A stretch of DNA of 11,207 nt, taken from the NCBI GenBank assembly GCA_010027825.1, contig RGUK01000037.1, positions 1 through 11,207 on the forward strand, in the 5' to 3' direction. Each line of letters starts with the position of its first letter. Within the stretch, counting starts at the first letter, position 1. Source of the stretch: a bacterium. Lineage in GTDB: Bacteria > Dependentiae > Babeliae > Babeliales > RVW-14. Shown piece after piece: positions 1-7,734 of this stretch. The notes under the pieces are model-generated. The model made no database searches and had not been told where the DNA came from. It saw only the letters and a program-made list of their open reading frames with translations. The position numbers and the translations under genes were made by a program.

Positions 1-620
1 ACACCCTTCGTGATGCGGAGGTCGTCGATGTAGCCTAGTACATAACCAGCCTCGCCGTTATCGGCGCCAATCGCGAGCGGCAAATTGTCGTTTATGTTGG
101 TTGGCGAATTTCCGCCGCCGCAATAAACGCCGTTGAGGTACATCTTAATTACACCAGCAACGCGCACTACGGCGATATGACACCATTCGTTTGCGGGAAC
201 GGACGCAGTACCCGGCAAAAAGCTAGATTCGGCATCAATCCACATTAACGCGTTTGATACGCCGTTGTTAGAACTGGTATCAATCAAGAAGTACCAGCCG
301 CCCGGATTCGGAGCGGTGGCCGTAGCCGCGATAGCGCCCCACGTATAAAACCCGCTGATCTGCCCGGTCCAGTACAACCAGCACTCTATGGTGAAATCCC
401 CGGAGCCGAGAGCCGAAGGCTCGCCAGCATCTACAACGAGCTTTTTCCCTGGCGAGCTTACGTCCAAACTAGTTCCACCAAACTTGCCCTGTGCCGTGGT
501 GATTTGGGCGCCACCTTGAGACGTCACCGTGTTACCCGCGAACGAATTATCAACGAAGTTCGTGCTACCATCGGCCCCGTCCATGTGGAGAAGAAGGACG
601 ACGTCCTCCGCATACGGGTC
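1..620 (-). repeat. LamG array repeat 7 (from residue 1840, cut by window edge)
   Basis: Opens DPYAEDVVLLLHMDGADG. It has FTIECWLYW, WCHIAVVRVAG and MYLNGVYCGG, and reaches the closing GYIDDLRITKG at the window edge. Only the last few residues and the following linker are missing. Whether more repeats follow cannot be seen. Confidence 0.8.
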
Positions 621-3600
621 GCCAGTCACCACCGGCTCGGACTCGATGGGATCGGGCAGTTCCCTCGTGGGCGGAGTGAATGCGGACGTATAGCGGGCCA
701 CGCCCTTCGTGACGCGGAGGTCGTCTATGTGGCCATTGAAGAAATGCCCCCAACCGCCGTCCAGCTCCCTCGCTCCGACGGCGAACGAGTCGGATACGCC
801 GTAGTCGAAGCCAACCGAATCCGATCCTGCCAACGAACCGTCGACGAAGGCCCTGAGGACACCAGAAGCCCTCGACATCGCTATGTGGTACCACTGACCG
901 GCGGACGGCGAGAAGTCCGCCAGAAGGTCCCAGTCCACGTCGTTTCGTCCGAACCCGACCTTGGAGTCGCCGTCCACGTTGACCGCGAACATCCAGTCGC
1001 CGACCGCGTTGCCGGCGCACACCGAACCGTCGGCGGTCTCGTCGCCCGTGATGTATATCCACGCCTCGACCGTGAAGTCGCCCGTGCCGAACGATAGGGA
1101 TTCGTCTGCCGGAACCGTCAGATAGTCGCCCTCCCCGTCGAACTTGCCGCTCGCATTGCCGAACTTGAATTCGGAAGTGCTTATCTGGGCGTCGCCAACC
1201 GCAGTGATCTCATGATGATACTTGCTGTTGTCGTAGAAGTATGTGACGGGAGTGTCGGACGCGGACATGCCGAACGGCGCGTCGGGGGGCGTGAAAGACT
1301 CGCCAGAATACCTGGCGACGCCCTTGGTGATTCGAATGTCATCCATATAGCCGTCTAGGGCGTTATTCTGATTCCAAGACCTATTGTCGATGCCTCCGAT
1401 CATCAACGGAGATGATGAGTCCAAAATCTGACCGGAAAAGGTCCCCGTTGCGATGCGTTGACCGTTTGAATAAATGCTCACGGCGTCGTTTTCACGAACA
1501 ACCGCGATATGAGTCCACTCGTTGTCGACATAGGCGTCTGAATCAGTGACCAATACGAATTCAACTCCATTGAACATAATGGTCAATTTTCTTGTGGGAG
1601 TAAAGTAATTGTTGCATATCCAGAGAGCCCAGCCGGTTCCTATCGAATAACTCGTATTCGACATGAGTGCGCATAAATCAAAAGTGCCCGTGGCGTTTAG
1701 CCAGAATTCAACGGTAAAATCTTCGGAGCCAAAATTAAAAGCCGCGTTGGCGGGAGTTTCAATTGTGCTACCGGATGTGCCGTCAAAGCTGCAGCTTGCC
1801 CCGCCAAATTTGCTGTTGTTCGTGCTAATTTGTGCCGAGCCGTTTTCAGTCGCAACAACAAGGTGATTGTATGACGAAGAATCCGCAAATGTCGTGCTTC
1901 CGTTTTCGCCGTCAAGAGAAAGAAGCAAAGAGACGCTTGAGGCGTAAGGATCTGCCCCCGTCGTCGTGAAGACCGGATTCAAGAACGGAGCCGCGGGAGG
2001 GTTGAAGTCGGCGGTGTAGAGGGCTTGGCCCTTGATTATGCGGAGTTCGTCGATGTAGCCAACAAAGTCGTAGTTGCCTTCGTTATAATCCCTATTTCCA
2101 ATCGTGATCGTTCCGCTATCCGTCAGGTCGTGCGTAAACGCGACTGACCCCGTGGATACTCCGTTCAGGTATGTTGTGAATACGCCTGCATTCCTTACCC
2201 ATGCAACATGAACCCATTCATTCAGCGGTATATCAAGTTGCCCCAACCAGCCATTAGAGTACGCCGCTCCGCTGGTATTCGTAAGAAAAATAATTCCAGC
2301 GTCTGTGAGGTGTGCGCCGATTTCCAATATTGATGGGTATGTGCCACCACCCTCGCGGAAAAGCCACGCCTCAACGGTGAAATCGCCTGTGCCGAATGCC
2401 AGGTCGCCGGTCGCACGAAGGCACGAGCCAGAACCGGGCAAGTAAACACTAGCCCCGCCGAATTTGCTTTGCGCCGTACTGATGGCCGCACTGCCGTTCG
2501 CTGTGACGGAAAGCATGTTCGGCGACGAATCAGTAAATATCGTGCTGCCGTTGGTTCCGTCAAAGTGGAGAAGCAAGGACGGTACGGGCTGCGGGACCAC
2601 GAAGTCGGCATCGGGAGGCGTGAATTTGGAGGTGTAGACCGCCGTGCCTTTAATGATGCGCAGGTTGTCAATGTAGCCCGCGCAACCGGAAAGTCCGCTT
2701 GAATCAGACATTAAAGTTACCGGGTCGCGGGACGATATGCTCGCAGCAGATGCGCCACTCGCGACAAGCACGCCGTCCAAAAACATACGCAAAACCGGAC
2801 CAGACCGCGTAACCGCAAAATGCGCCCATTGGTGTGGCGTGAGAGGCTCGTCCGCTTGAATGATTTCAACATCCGCGCCGTCGCTGCTAGATAACCAACG
2901 GAAACTGCCATTCCAGACTTGCAAAAGCCAGTCAAAACGCACAAACGCAGTGTGGGAGCCAAGAATGTGCGACTCGGCCGGCGTAGTCACGAAATAAGCC
3001 CAAAATTCAATCGTAAAGTCTTGATTCGCAAGCGGCGGAACCTCTACGCTTATGTTGCCTCCATTAAAATATCCGCTAGCCCCGCCGAACTTGCTCTGGG
3101 CGGTGGATATGACGGCGTTGCCGTTCGCCGTTACCGTCAGGGCGTTGGGTCCGCTGTCGGTGAACGTCGTGCTGCCGTCGCTGCCGTCAAATTTGAGCAA
3201 TAGGGATGGCACCGGAGCCCCTGCAAACGGGGCGGTGGGCGGCGTGAAGTTTGTAACGTAAAGAGCCTGCCCCTTGGTGATGCGGAGCTCGTCGATCAGT
3301 GTGTTCGACAAAAATGACGCCCATCCTCCAATTACGACGGCCGAAAACGGACCCGATCCGGGCGTGCCTGCCGCCGATCCCGCCAACACTCCGTCTATGT
3401 AAACGCGGTAGGTGCCTTCTTGGTTTACGGCGGCAATGTGGGTCCATTGCTCCACTGGAACAGTGCCTCCGATGAACTGCGACACCTGAAAATTGTCCAC
3501 ATGAACAGCCAAACTGGAGTCAATCCAAAAATGAAAGCCCGGCGAGCCTTCATTTGCGCAGCCAAATATGGTTGCGTCGCCCGTTTCGGTCGGCCTCCAT

Positions 3601-6137
3601 ATCCAAGCCTCTATGGTGAAATCGCCACCCGTAAAATTAGAAAGCGGCTGGCTACTGTTGTTTGAAAAGCCAATTACCCCGCCGTTCGCCGCAAGACATG
3701 CCCCGCCAAACTTGCTATTGCTGGTGGTAATGGATGGCGAACCGCTCAACACCGGAAGCGAAAGTCCATTGGAAGAAGAATCAGTAAAGACAGAACTTCC
3801 GTCCGCTCCATCAAAATGCAAGAGAAGTGACGTCGTCACCTCCGGCATCGTCACGGTCGTGACAGGACCGTCGGGGAAGGCGGTTTCGGGCGGCGTGAAG
3901 TTGGCAGTATAGCGGGCTACACCCTTCGTGATGCGGAGGTCGTCAATGTAGCCGACAGTGTAGTAATCGCTTGTAAATCGTCCTCCGATCCGTAGTGACA
4001 TCCCGGCGACATAATTTGTCGCATCAGAAAAACTGCCGATAATTTCACCGTTTACAAACAAACGCCCGGCAGTCCCTGTTCTCGTGTAGGCAATGTGGTA
4101 CCACGCATTGGGTTGCGGCGTCCAAGGTGCTAAATAATTTTCGCTGCCTGTGTACCAGTACAGCGAGTCACCCAGGAGTCCGGCAGTGGCGTCTGACCAC
4201 AAAAACGCCCAGCCGTTTGACGTGTCGTTAGCGCGAGCATCCAGAAAAAATTGCGGCGTTACAGCGTCAAACCGCACCCACATCTCTACTGTAAAGTCTT
4301 CGTTTCCAAATACCGCAAGCGGGCCAGTTGCGGCGGCAAGATCGCTGGCTCCGTCAAAGTATCCGCTCGCCCCGCCGAACTTGCTCTGCGCCGTGCTGGT
4401 CGTCGCGTCGCCATTGGCCGTCACCGTCAACCCATTAACCGATGAATCCAAAAAATCGCCGTCCATATGCATGAGAAGCGACACGTTATCCCAGTACGGG
4501 TCGGTGCCGGTGGCGACAGTAACGTTCGGCAACCTGTTCATGTGAAGCAGGAGCGAAACGTTGTCGCCATACAGATCCGCCTCGAAGGTCTCCCTGCCGA
4601 ACCCACCGTTCCAGAGCATGCCGATCTCGGACTCGGAAAGGGCCCTGTCCCAGACGCCCACGGAGTCCAACGAGCACGCGGTGCTGTTCTGCGAGTTTCC
4701 TTGTTCTCCGATTCCAAGTTGAAGTACATTCGTGGTTGAAACAAGGGCGGATGTGACGGGAGAACTATCTGCTAGCACGTTGTCAACATACAGGCTCACC
4801 ATTCCCATATCGGCGTCAAGAGAAAGTACGAAGTGACGCCACTCGTCGGCGGCGAGCGCCGGGTAGGCCAATCGCACAAGGCCGTCGCCTGTTTTTATAT
4901 AAGCGAGTAGTTCGTTTGTGGTCGACTGATTAGGCTCGTCTCCCCATCCCAGCAAGAACTGCCCCGTCGCCTCGGCGCCGTCCCAGTTCTGCATCAACTG
5001 TCCGAACATGCCCGTGGTTGTGGGAGATTTGAACCATCCCGATATCGTAAAACTAGGGGTGAGTTTAAGGGTTGGGTGTGAAAGATAGTTTTCTCCGCCC
5101 GCTAATTCGCAGGCGTTGCCAATCACTCCCGGAGAGGATTCGACTGCGCCGGTCTCGACGAGGGCGTTGCCTCCGCTGATGTCCAGACGGTCTCCGTTCT
5201 CCTCGTTCATCGGCCAGAACGCGACCATGCCGTCCAGCAGGGGATGGACGACCTGCGTGATTCCCCACCGGCCGAGCAGGTATGCGTCCACCTGCTGGCG
5301 TTCCGTGTCCGTGAGTACATGGTCGTACACGACGATCTCGGCGAGGTCTCCGCCGAACGCTCCGCTGCTGTAGTTGGAGCGGGACGATCCGATGGAAAAA
5401 CTCTTGAACCTGCTGTCGTTAGAGTACTCGGCAGTCTGCGTGGAGAGGCCGTTGAGACGCGTGGTCAAGGAGGTTTCCGAGACCGTGAGGCCGTACATCG
5501 CGGTTGTCATGTCGGCCACTTCCTGGACTGCCAGGTACTCCCCGTCCGCAAGAACGCCGAAAGACGACCCGTCCTCCGTGGCACAGAACGAGAATTCGGA
5601 TCCGTCGGCACGGGTTGCGGTGAAGACCTTGCCGTTCGCGCTGTCGCCGTTGCGCTTCATGACGACGAACACTGTGCACTGCGGCGGGAGCTTGAACGAG
5701 GCAAGCATCGCGTCGTTGTCGCCGTCGAAAGTCACAACCCCCAGTCCGTTGATGGTGCCTGAATTGGCGGGTCTGTTCTCCTTGAGCGACTGGAAGAAGC
5801 TGTTCTTCTCGGGCGACTTGTCTAGCCATTGCGAGACACCCGATCCCACCACGGAGACGAAGCCCTCGAATCGGGACGCCCCGTCCAGCCAGAGAGCGAG
5901 TCCCTCGATAGCGGGCGGGGTGAACTCGCCGGGTTCCGATCCGGGGGCGGGGGCCGAAAGCTCGCCTCCGTCCACCTTGACGTTCGGGTTGGCGTAGGCG
6001 AGCGAGTTCCAGGGAGTGGCTCCGTCGCCGTACTTGATCCTCCTCGTGTCCGTTTCCAGGCATGGCTCGCCGGCGGCGAGGACCGGGTTGGTCTCGCTCA
6101 GGTATGTGGATGTTCCGCGCTTGATCTTGATTTCCAT
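1..6137 (-). CDS. Giant multi-LamG tail-fibre-like adhesin (at least 2045 aa, C-terminus outside window)
   Basis: The frame from ATG 6137 stays open to the left edge; I stepped through its codons and saw no in-frame stop. Residues 1-48 are the same fibre N-module as in the 523-aa neighbour (MEIKIKRGTS, NPVLAAGEPCLETDT, IKYGDGATPWNSL). Residues 77-288 and 300-515 are two LamG-like domains (GLALWLDG, GAFGGDLAEIVVYDHVLT; then FWPMNEENGDRLDISG, VGVWDRALSESEIGMLWNGG). From residue 546 there are seven tandem LamG domains. Each typically opens with SLLLHFDG or similar, has SKFGG, and closes with GYIDDLRITKG-ARYT-FTPP. No protease, glycanase or intramolecular chaperone motif is visible, though the C-terminus is missing. 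It is probably a long surface-binding tail protein acting by avidity. Base composition changes sharply between repeats, from about 33% GC in places near 1561-1620 to about 67% near 901-960. Confidence 0.9.
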   Translation of the reverse strand, partial: MEIKIKRGTSTYLSETNPVLAAGEPCLETDTRRIKYGDGATPWNSLAYANPNVKVDGGELSAPAPGSEPGEFTPPAIEGLALWLDGASRFEGFVSVVGSGVSQWLDKSPEKNSFFQSLKENRPANSGTINGLGVVTFDGDNDAMLASFKLPPQCTVFVVMKRNGDSANGKVFTATRADGSEFSFCATEDGSSFGVLADGEYLAVQEVADMTTAMYGLTVSETSLTTRLNGLSTQTAEYSNDSRFKSFSIGSSRSNYSSGAFGGDLAEIVVYDHVLTDTERQQVDAYLLGRWGITQVVHPLLDGMVAFWPMNEENGDRLDISGGNALVETGAVESSPGVIGNACELAGGENYLSHPTLKLTPSFTISGWFKSPTTTGMFGQLMQNWDGAEATGQFLLGWGDEPNQSTTNELLAYIKTGDGLVRLAYPALAADEWRHFVLSLDADMGMVSLYVDNVLADSSPVTSALVSTTNVLQLGIGEQGNSQNSTACSLDSVGVWDRALSESEIGMLWNGGFGRETFEADLYGDNVSLLLHMNRLPNVTVATGTDPYWDNVSLLMHMDGDFLDSSVNGLTVTANGDATTSTAQSKFGGASGYFDGASDLAAATGPLAVFGNEDFTVEMWVRFDAVTPQFFLDARANDTSNGWAFLWSDATAGLLGDSLYWYTGSENYLAPWTPQPNAWYHIAYTRTGTAGRLFVNGEIIGSFSDATNYVAGMSLRIGGRFTSDYYTVGYIDDLRITKGVARYTANFTPPETAFPDGPVTTVTMPEVTTSLLLHFDGADGSSVFTDSSSNGLSLPVLSGSPSITTSNSKFGGACLAANGGVIGFSNNSSQPLSNFTGGDFTIEAWIWRPTETGDATIFGCANEGSPGFHFWIDSSLAVHVDNFQVSQFIGGTVPVEQWTHIAAVNQEGTYRVYIDGVLAGSAAGTPGSGPFSAVVIGGWASFLSNTLIDELRITKGQALYVTNFTPPTAPFAGAPVPSLLLKFDGSDGSTTFTDSGPNALTVTANGNAVISTAQSKFGGASGYFNGGNISVEVPPLANQDFTIEFWAYFVTTPAESHILGSHTAFVRFDWLLQVWNGSFRWLSSSDGADVEIIQADEPLTPHQWAHFAVTRSGPVLRMFLDGVLVASGASAASISSRDPVTLMSDSSGLSGCAGYIDNLRIIKGTAVYTSKFTPPDADFVVPQPVPSLLLHFDGTNGSTIFTDSSPNMLSVTANGSAAISTAQSKFGGASVYLPGSGSCLRATGDLAFGTGDFTVEAWLFREGGGTYPSILEIGAHLTDAGIIFLTNTSGAAYSNGWLGQLDIPLNEWVHVAWVRNAGVFTTYLNGVSTGSVAFTHDLTDSGTITIGNRDYNEGNYDFVGYIDELRIIKGQALYTADFNPPAAPFLNPVFTTTGADPYASSVSLLLSLDGENGSTTFADSSSYNHLVVATENGSAQISTNNSKFGGASCSFDGTSGSTIETPANAAFNFGSEDFTVEFWLNATGTFDLCALMSNTSYSIGTGWALWICNNYFTPTRKLTIMFNGVEFVLVTDSDAYVDNEWTHIAVVRENDAVSIYSNGQRIATGTFSGQILDSSSPLMIGGIDNRSWNQNNALDGYMDDIRITKGVARYSGESFTPPDAPFGMSASDTPVTYFYDNSKYHHEITAVGDAQISTSEFKFGNASGKFDGEGDYLTVPADESLSFGTGDFTVEAWIYITGDETADGSVCAGNAVGDWMFAVNVDGDSKVGFGRNDVDWDLLADFSPSAGQWYHIAMSRASGVLRAFVDGSLAGSDSVGFDYGVSDSFAVGARELDGGWGHFFNGHIDDLRVTKGVARYTSAFTPPTRELPDPIESEPVVTGDPYAEDVVLLLHMDGADGSTNFVDNSFAGNTVTSQGGAQITTAQGKFGGTSLDVSSPGKKLVVDAGEPSALGSGDFTIECWLYWTGQISGFYTWGAIAATATAPNPGGWYFLIDTSSNNGVSNALMWIDAESSFLPGTASVPANEWCHIAVVRVAGVIKMYLNGVYCGGGNSPTNINDNLPLAIGADNGEAGYVLGYIDDLRITKG
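669..1256 (-). repeat. LamG array repeat 6 (residues 1628-1823), lacking the first strand motif
   Basis: Has FTVEAWIYI, WYHIAMSRASG and AFVDGSLAG, and closes GHIDDLRVTKGVARYTSAFTPP. The SLLLHMDG-type opening of its neighbours is missing; the repeat opens DTPVTYFYDNS. It is the most GC-rich of the set. Confidence 0.8.
1284..1952 (-). repeat. LamG array repeat 5 (residues 1396-1618)
   Basis: Opens DPYASSVSLLLSLDGENG. It has FTVEFWLN, WTHIAVVREND and IYSNGQRIA, and closes GYMDDIRITKGVARYSGESFTPP. It is the longest and the most AT-rich repeat of the array. Confidence 0.8.
1995..2579 (-). repeat. LamG array repeat 4 (residues 1187-1381)
   Basis: Opens SLLLHFDGTNGSTIFTDSS. It has FTVEAWLFREGG, WVHVAWVRNAG and TYLNGVSTG, and closes GYIDELRIIKGQALYTADFNPP. 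Confidence 0.8.
2613..3206 (-). repeat. LamG array repeat 3 (residues 978-1175)
   Basis: Opens SLLLKFDGSDGSTTFTDSG. It has FTIEFWAYF, WAHFAVTRSG and MFLDGVLVA, and closes GYIDNLRIIKGTAVYTSKFTPP. It shares a 28-base segment with one mismatch with repeat 1 (3071-3098 against 4361-4388). Confidence 0.8.
3237..3830 (-). repeat. LamG array repeat 2 (residues 770-967)
   Basis: Opens SLLLHFDGADGSSVFTDSS. It contains FTIEAWIW, WTHIAAVNQEG and VYIDGVLAG, and closes LIDELRITKGQALYVTNFTPP. A linker of about 20 residues separates it from repeat 1. Confidence 0.8.
3888..4502 (-). repeat. LamG array repeat 1 (residues 546-750)
   Basis: Opens DPYWDNVSLLMHMDG and closes GYIDDLRITKGVARYTANFTPP. The middle has AWYHIAYTRTG and LFVNGEIIG, the usual inner LamG strands. 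A vestigial copy of its opening lies just upstream at 4536-4577. Confidence 0.8.
6030..6137 (-). repeat. Fibre N-module coding segment, copy in the giant gene
   Basis: The first 36 codons are homologous at the DNA level to the start of the 523-aa gene at about 7605-7720. They share runs such as TTCCAGGCA-GGCTCGCC on the plus strand. The two genes therefore share a duplicated N-terminus, presumably the part that docks to the same virion site. Confidence 0.7.
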
Positions 6138-6146
6138 AGAATTTTT

Positions 6147-6150
6147 CCTC
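6147..6150 (-). promoter_or_regulatory. Ribosome binding site of the giant LamG gene
   Basis: GAGG lies nine bases before ATG 6137 and overlaps the TGA stop of the upstream gene (TGAGG). It fixes the start and suggests coupled translation. Confidence 0.6.
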
Positions 6151-7720
6151 AGGCTGTATAGCCGGACAGGTCATCCGTTCCGCTGCCGCCGTTGTATAAG
6201 TAAGTAACCTCGCCGGAAGTCAGCTTCCTTGACCATATTCCGACGGCGTCCGCGGCCGTGTTGGCCGGAACCTTTACGAGTCCCTGGCTGCCAGCGCAGA
6301 CCTCCACCCTGTTCGTGGTGGGCACTATGGAGCCCGAGACCGACACGGGTTCCGATGCCACTCCATTGAGGTACAGAGTGAGGTTCTGTTCCACGGAGTC
6401 GTACACCCCGCAGACATGGTTCCACGAGGCATCCGACACCTGGGGCGACACGGCGGGTCCCTGAGCCCCCGAGGACGTATTCACATACATCTTGACCACG
6501 CCGTCCTCGACCGCGACCGAGAACTGCCCTCCGTCCGAACCCCCTCGGTTGCCGAGCAGGGGAACCTGTCCCGACACGCCCGCCGCATTGAACCAGAGCG
6601 AAACGCTCAGGCTCCCGGTCGGAACCGCGAGGGTTGAAACGGGGCATTGCAGATATGTGTTCTGGTTGGCGGGGAAGAGGGCCGCATTTCCTATCTTTCC
6701 CTGCGTGTGATAGACGTCGGACTCGTAGGCTATGTCCAGGTTCAGGGACAGGTTCCTGTCGTTTCCGGAGACGTCGAATCTTGTCGCATCCAGCTCGTCC
6801 ATCGGCCAGAAGGCGAGGAGGTTAAGGAAAAGCGGGCCTTCGGGGGGGGCGGGAACCTCCACCCACTTGGAATACAGGTAGTTGAACACCTGCGTCTTCT
6901 CGGAGGGCGACAGGGCCGAATCGTAAAGGACGACCTCCGCTATGTCGCCGTCGAATAGGCCGTACGAAAGATCAGATCTGGTGCCGCCGAGGGCGTAGTA
7001 TCTGATGCGGGTGTTGATGTCGTCGGTCGTTTCCTGCTGGATCGCGTTGTTCAGTTCGGTGACCAGATCGGAGGAGTACCTCGTGAGCGTGTAAACCACG
7101 GGATCGTTGCCCACGCCCTGGGCGGCGTTCACGGCTCCCACGGCGTAGGGTCCGAACAGGGTTCCGTTGAGCGTGGCGCAAGGAGCGACCGCCGTATTGG
7201 ACGAGCCGTCGGCGGACATGACGAAACCAAGGGGTCTGGAGGAGTTCTTCCTGAAGACGAGGAACAGGGTGAAGTCAGCCACGTCAGTCGACCCTATCAT
7301 CACGGAATCGCCGAAGGTCAGCACTCCGTTGCCTTTTATCTTGCTCTCATACATCGGACCCAGTTCCTGTATGGACTGGTAGGCATGACTGCCGTTGTTT
7401 GATTTGTCTTCCCACTGGACCGCCCTTTCGTCCAGAAGGCTCACCGTGGTCTCGTCCGAGGCGTCCAGCCAGAGGACGAGTCCCGGAAGGGAGAGGGGGG
7501 TGAAGTCCTCGCCGGGGACGGTGGTTTGCTCTAGAGCTCCGCCGTCGAAAGAGGTGACCGGAGGGCTGAAGTAAGACAGGTCGTTCCATGGGGTCGTTCC
7601 GTTGCCGTACTTGATTTTGTTCGTATCTGTTTCCAGGCACGGCTCGCCTGCGGCGAGAACAGGGTTGGTCTGCTGCAGGGCCAATGCCGTACCGCGCTTA
7701 AATTTAATTTCTGTGCTCAT
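6149..7720 (-). CDS. Tail-fibre-like adhesin with N-terminal fibre module and two LamG domains (523 aa)
   Basis: Residues 1-50 match the short phage fibre N-module related to the major tropism determinant N-domain (FKRGTA, NPVLAAGEPCLETDT, KIKYGNGTTPWNDL). Residues 79-287 form a LamG-like domain with the usual marks (GLVLWLDASD, WEDKSNNG, GLFDGDIAEVVLYDSALS, YLYSKW). Residues 300-512 form a second LamG domain (LLAFWPMDE, DVSGN, YLNGV, AVGIWSRKLTSGEVTYLYNGG). LamG folds bind carbohydrate or protein ligands, so a surface adhesin role is likely. No enzymatic motif is seen. The three modules match in order the first three modules of the giant downstream gene, so the two are paralogs. The start at 7720 lies 14 bases after the upstream stop and has no visible Shine-Dalgarno site (upstream reads TGGTTTAAAAACAC), so it may depend on coupling. 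Its TGA overlaps the GAGG site of the next gene. Confidence 0.85.
   Translation of the reverse strand: MSTEIKFKRGTALALQQTNPVLAAGEPCLETDTNKIKYGNGTTPWNDLSYFSPPVTSFDGGALEQTTVPGEDFTPLSLPGLVLWLDASDETTVSLLDERAVQWEDKSNNGSHAYQSIQELGPMYESKIKGNGVLTFGDSVMIGSTDVADFTLFLVFRKNSSRPLGFVMSADGSSNTAVAPCATLNGTLFGPYAVGAVNAAQGVGNDPVVYTLTRYSSDLVTELNNAIQQETTDDINTRIRYYALGGTRSDLSYGLFDGDIAEVVLYDSALSPSEKTQVFNYLYSKWVEVPAPPEGPLFLNLLAFWPMDELDATRFDVSGNDRNLSLNLDIAYESDVYHTQGKIGNAALFPANQNTYLQCPVSTLAVPTGSLSVSLWFNAAGVSGQVPLLGNRGGSDGGQFSVAVEDGVVKMYVNTSSGAQGPAVSPQVSDASWNHVCGVYDSVEQNLTLYLNGVASEPVSVSGSIVPTTNRVEVCAGSQGLVKVPANTAADAVGIWSRKLTSGEVTYLYNGGSGTDDLSGYTA
7605..7720 (-). repeat. Fibre N-module coding segment, copy in the 523-aa gene
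   Basis: Partner of the segment at 6030-6137. Both encode KRGT, NPVLAAGEPCLETDT and IKYG-G-TPWN. Third-position differences show the duplication is not recent. Confidence 0.7.
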
Positions 7721-7734
7721 GTGTTTTTAAACCA

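Noticed and set aside
504..1097. Long open frames on the plus strand, for example at 504-1097, 5374-5997 and 9661-10350
   Set aside because: They lie opposite well-supported minus-strand domains, have Arg/Val/Gly-rich low-quality translations, and occur mainly where the real gene is GC-rich. They are shadows of the minus-strand codons.
1..4502. CRISPR-like or satellite repeat array on the basis of evenly spaced repeated segments
   Set aside because: The repeats are about 600 bp apart, lie in a continuous reading frame and encode the same protein motifs each time. They are protein-domain repeats.
5419..6174. Other-frame minus-strand frames such as 5419-6174, 2222-2671 and 6171-6647
   Set aside because: They overlap the LamG genes in a different frame, and their translations are rich in Arg, Pro and Gly with no domain. 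The LamG frame is continuous through them.
6030..7720. Diversity-generating retroelement, suggested by the major-tropism-determinant-like N-module
   Set aside because: Only the docking module is shared. There is no C-type lectin variable region, no template/variable repeat pair with adenine-specific changes, and no reverse transcriptase in the window.
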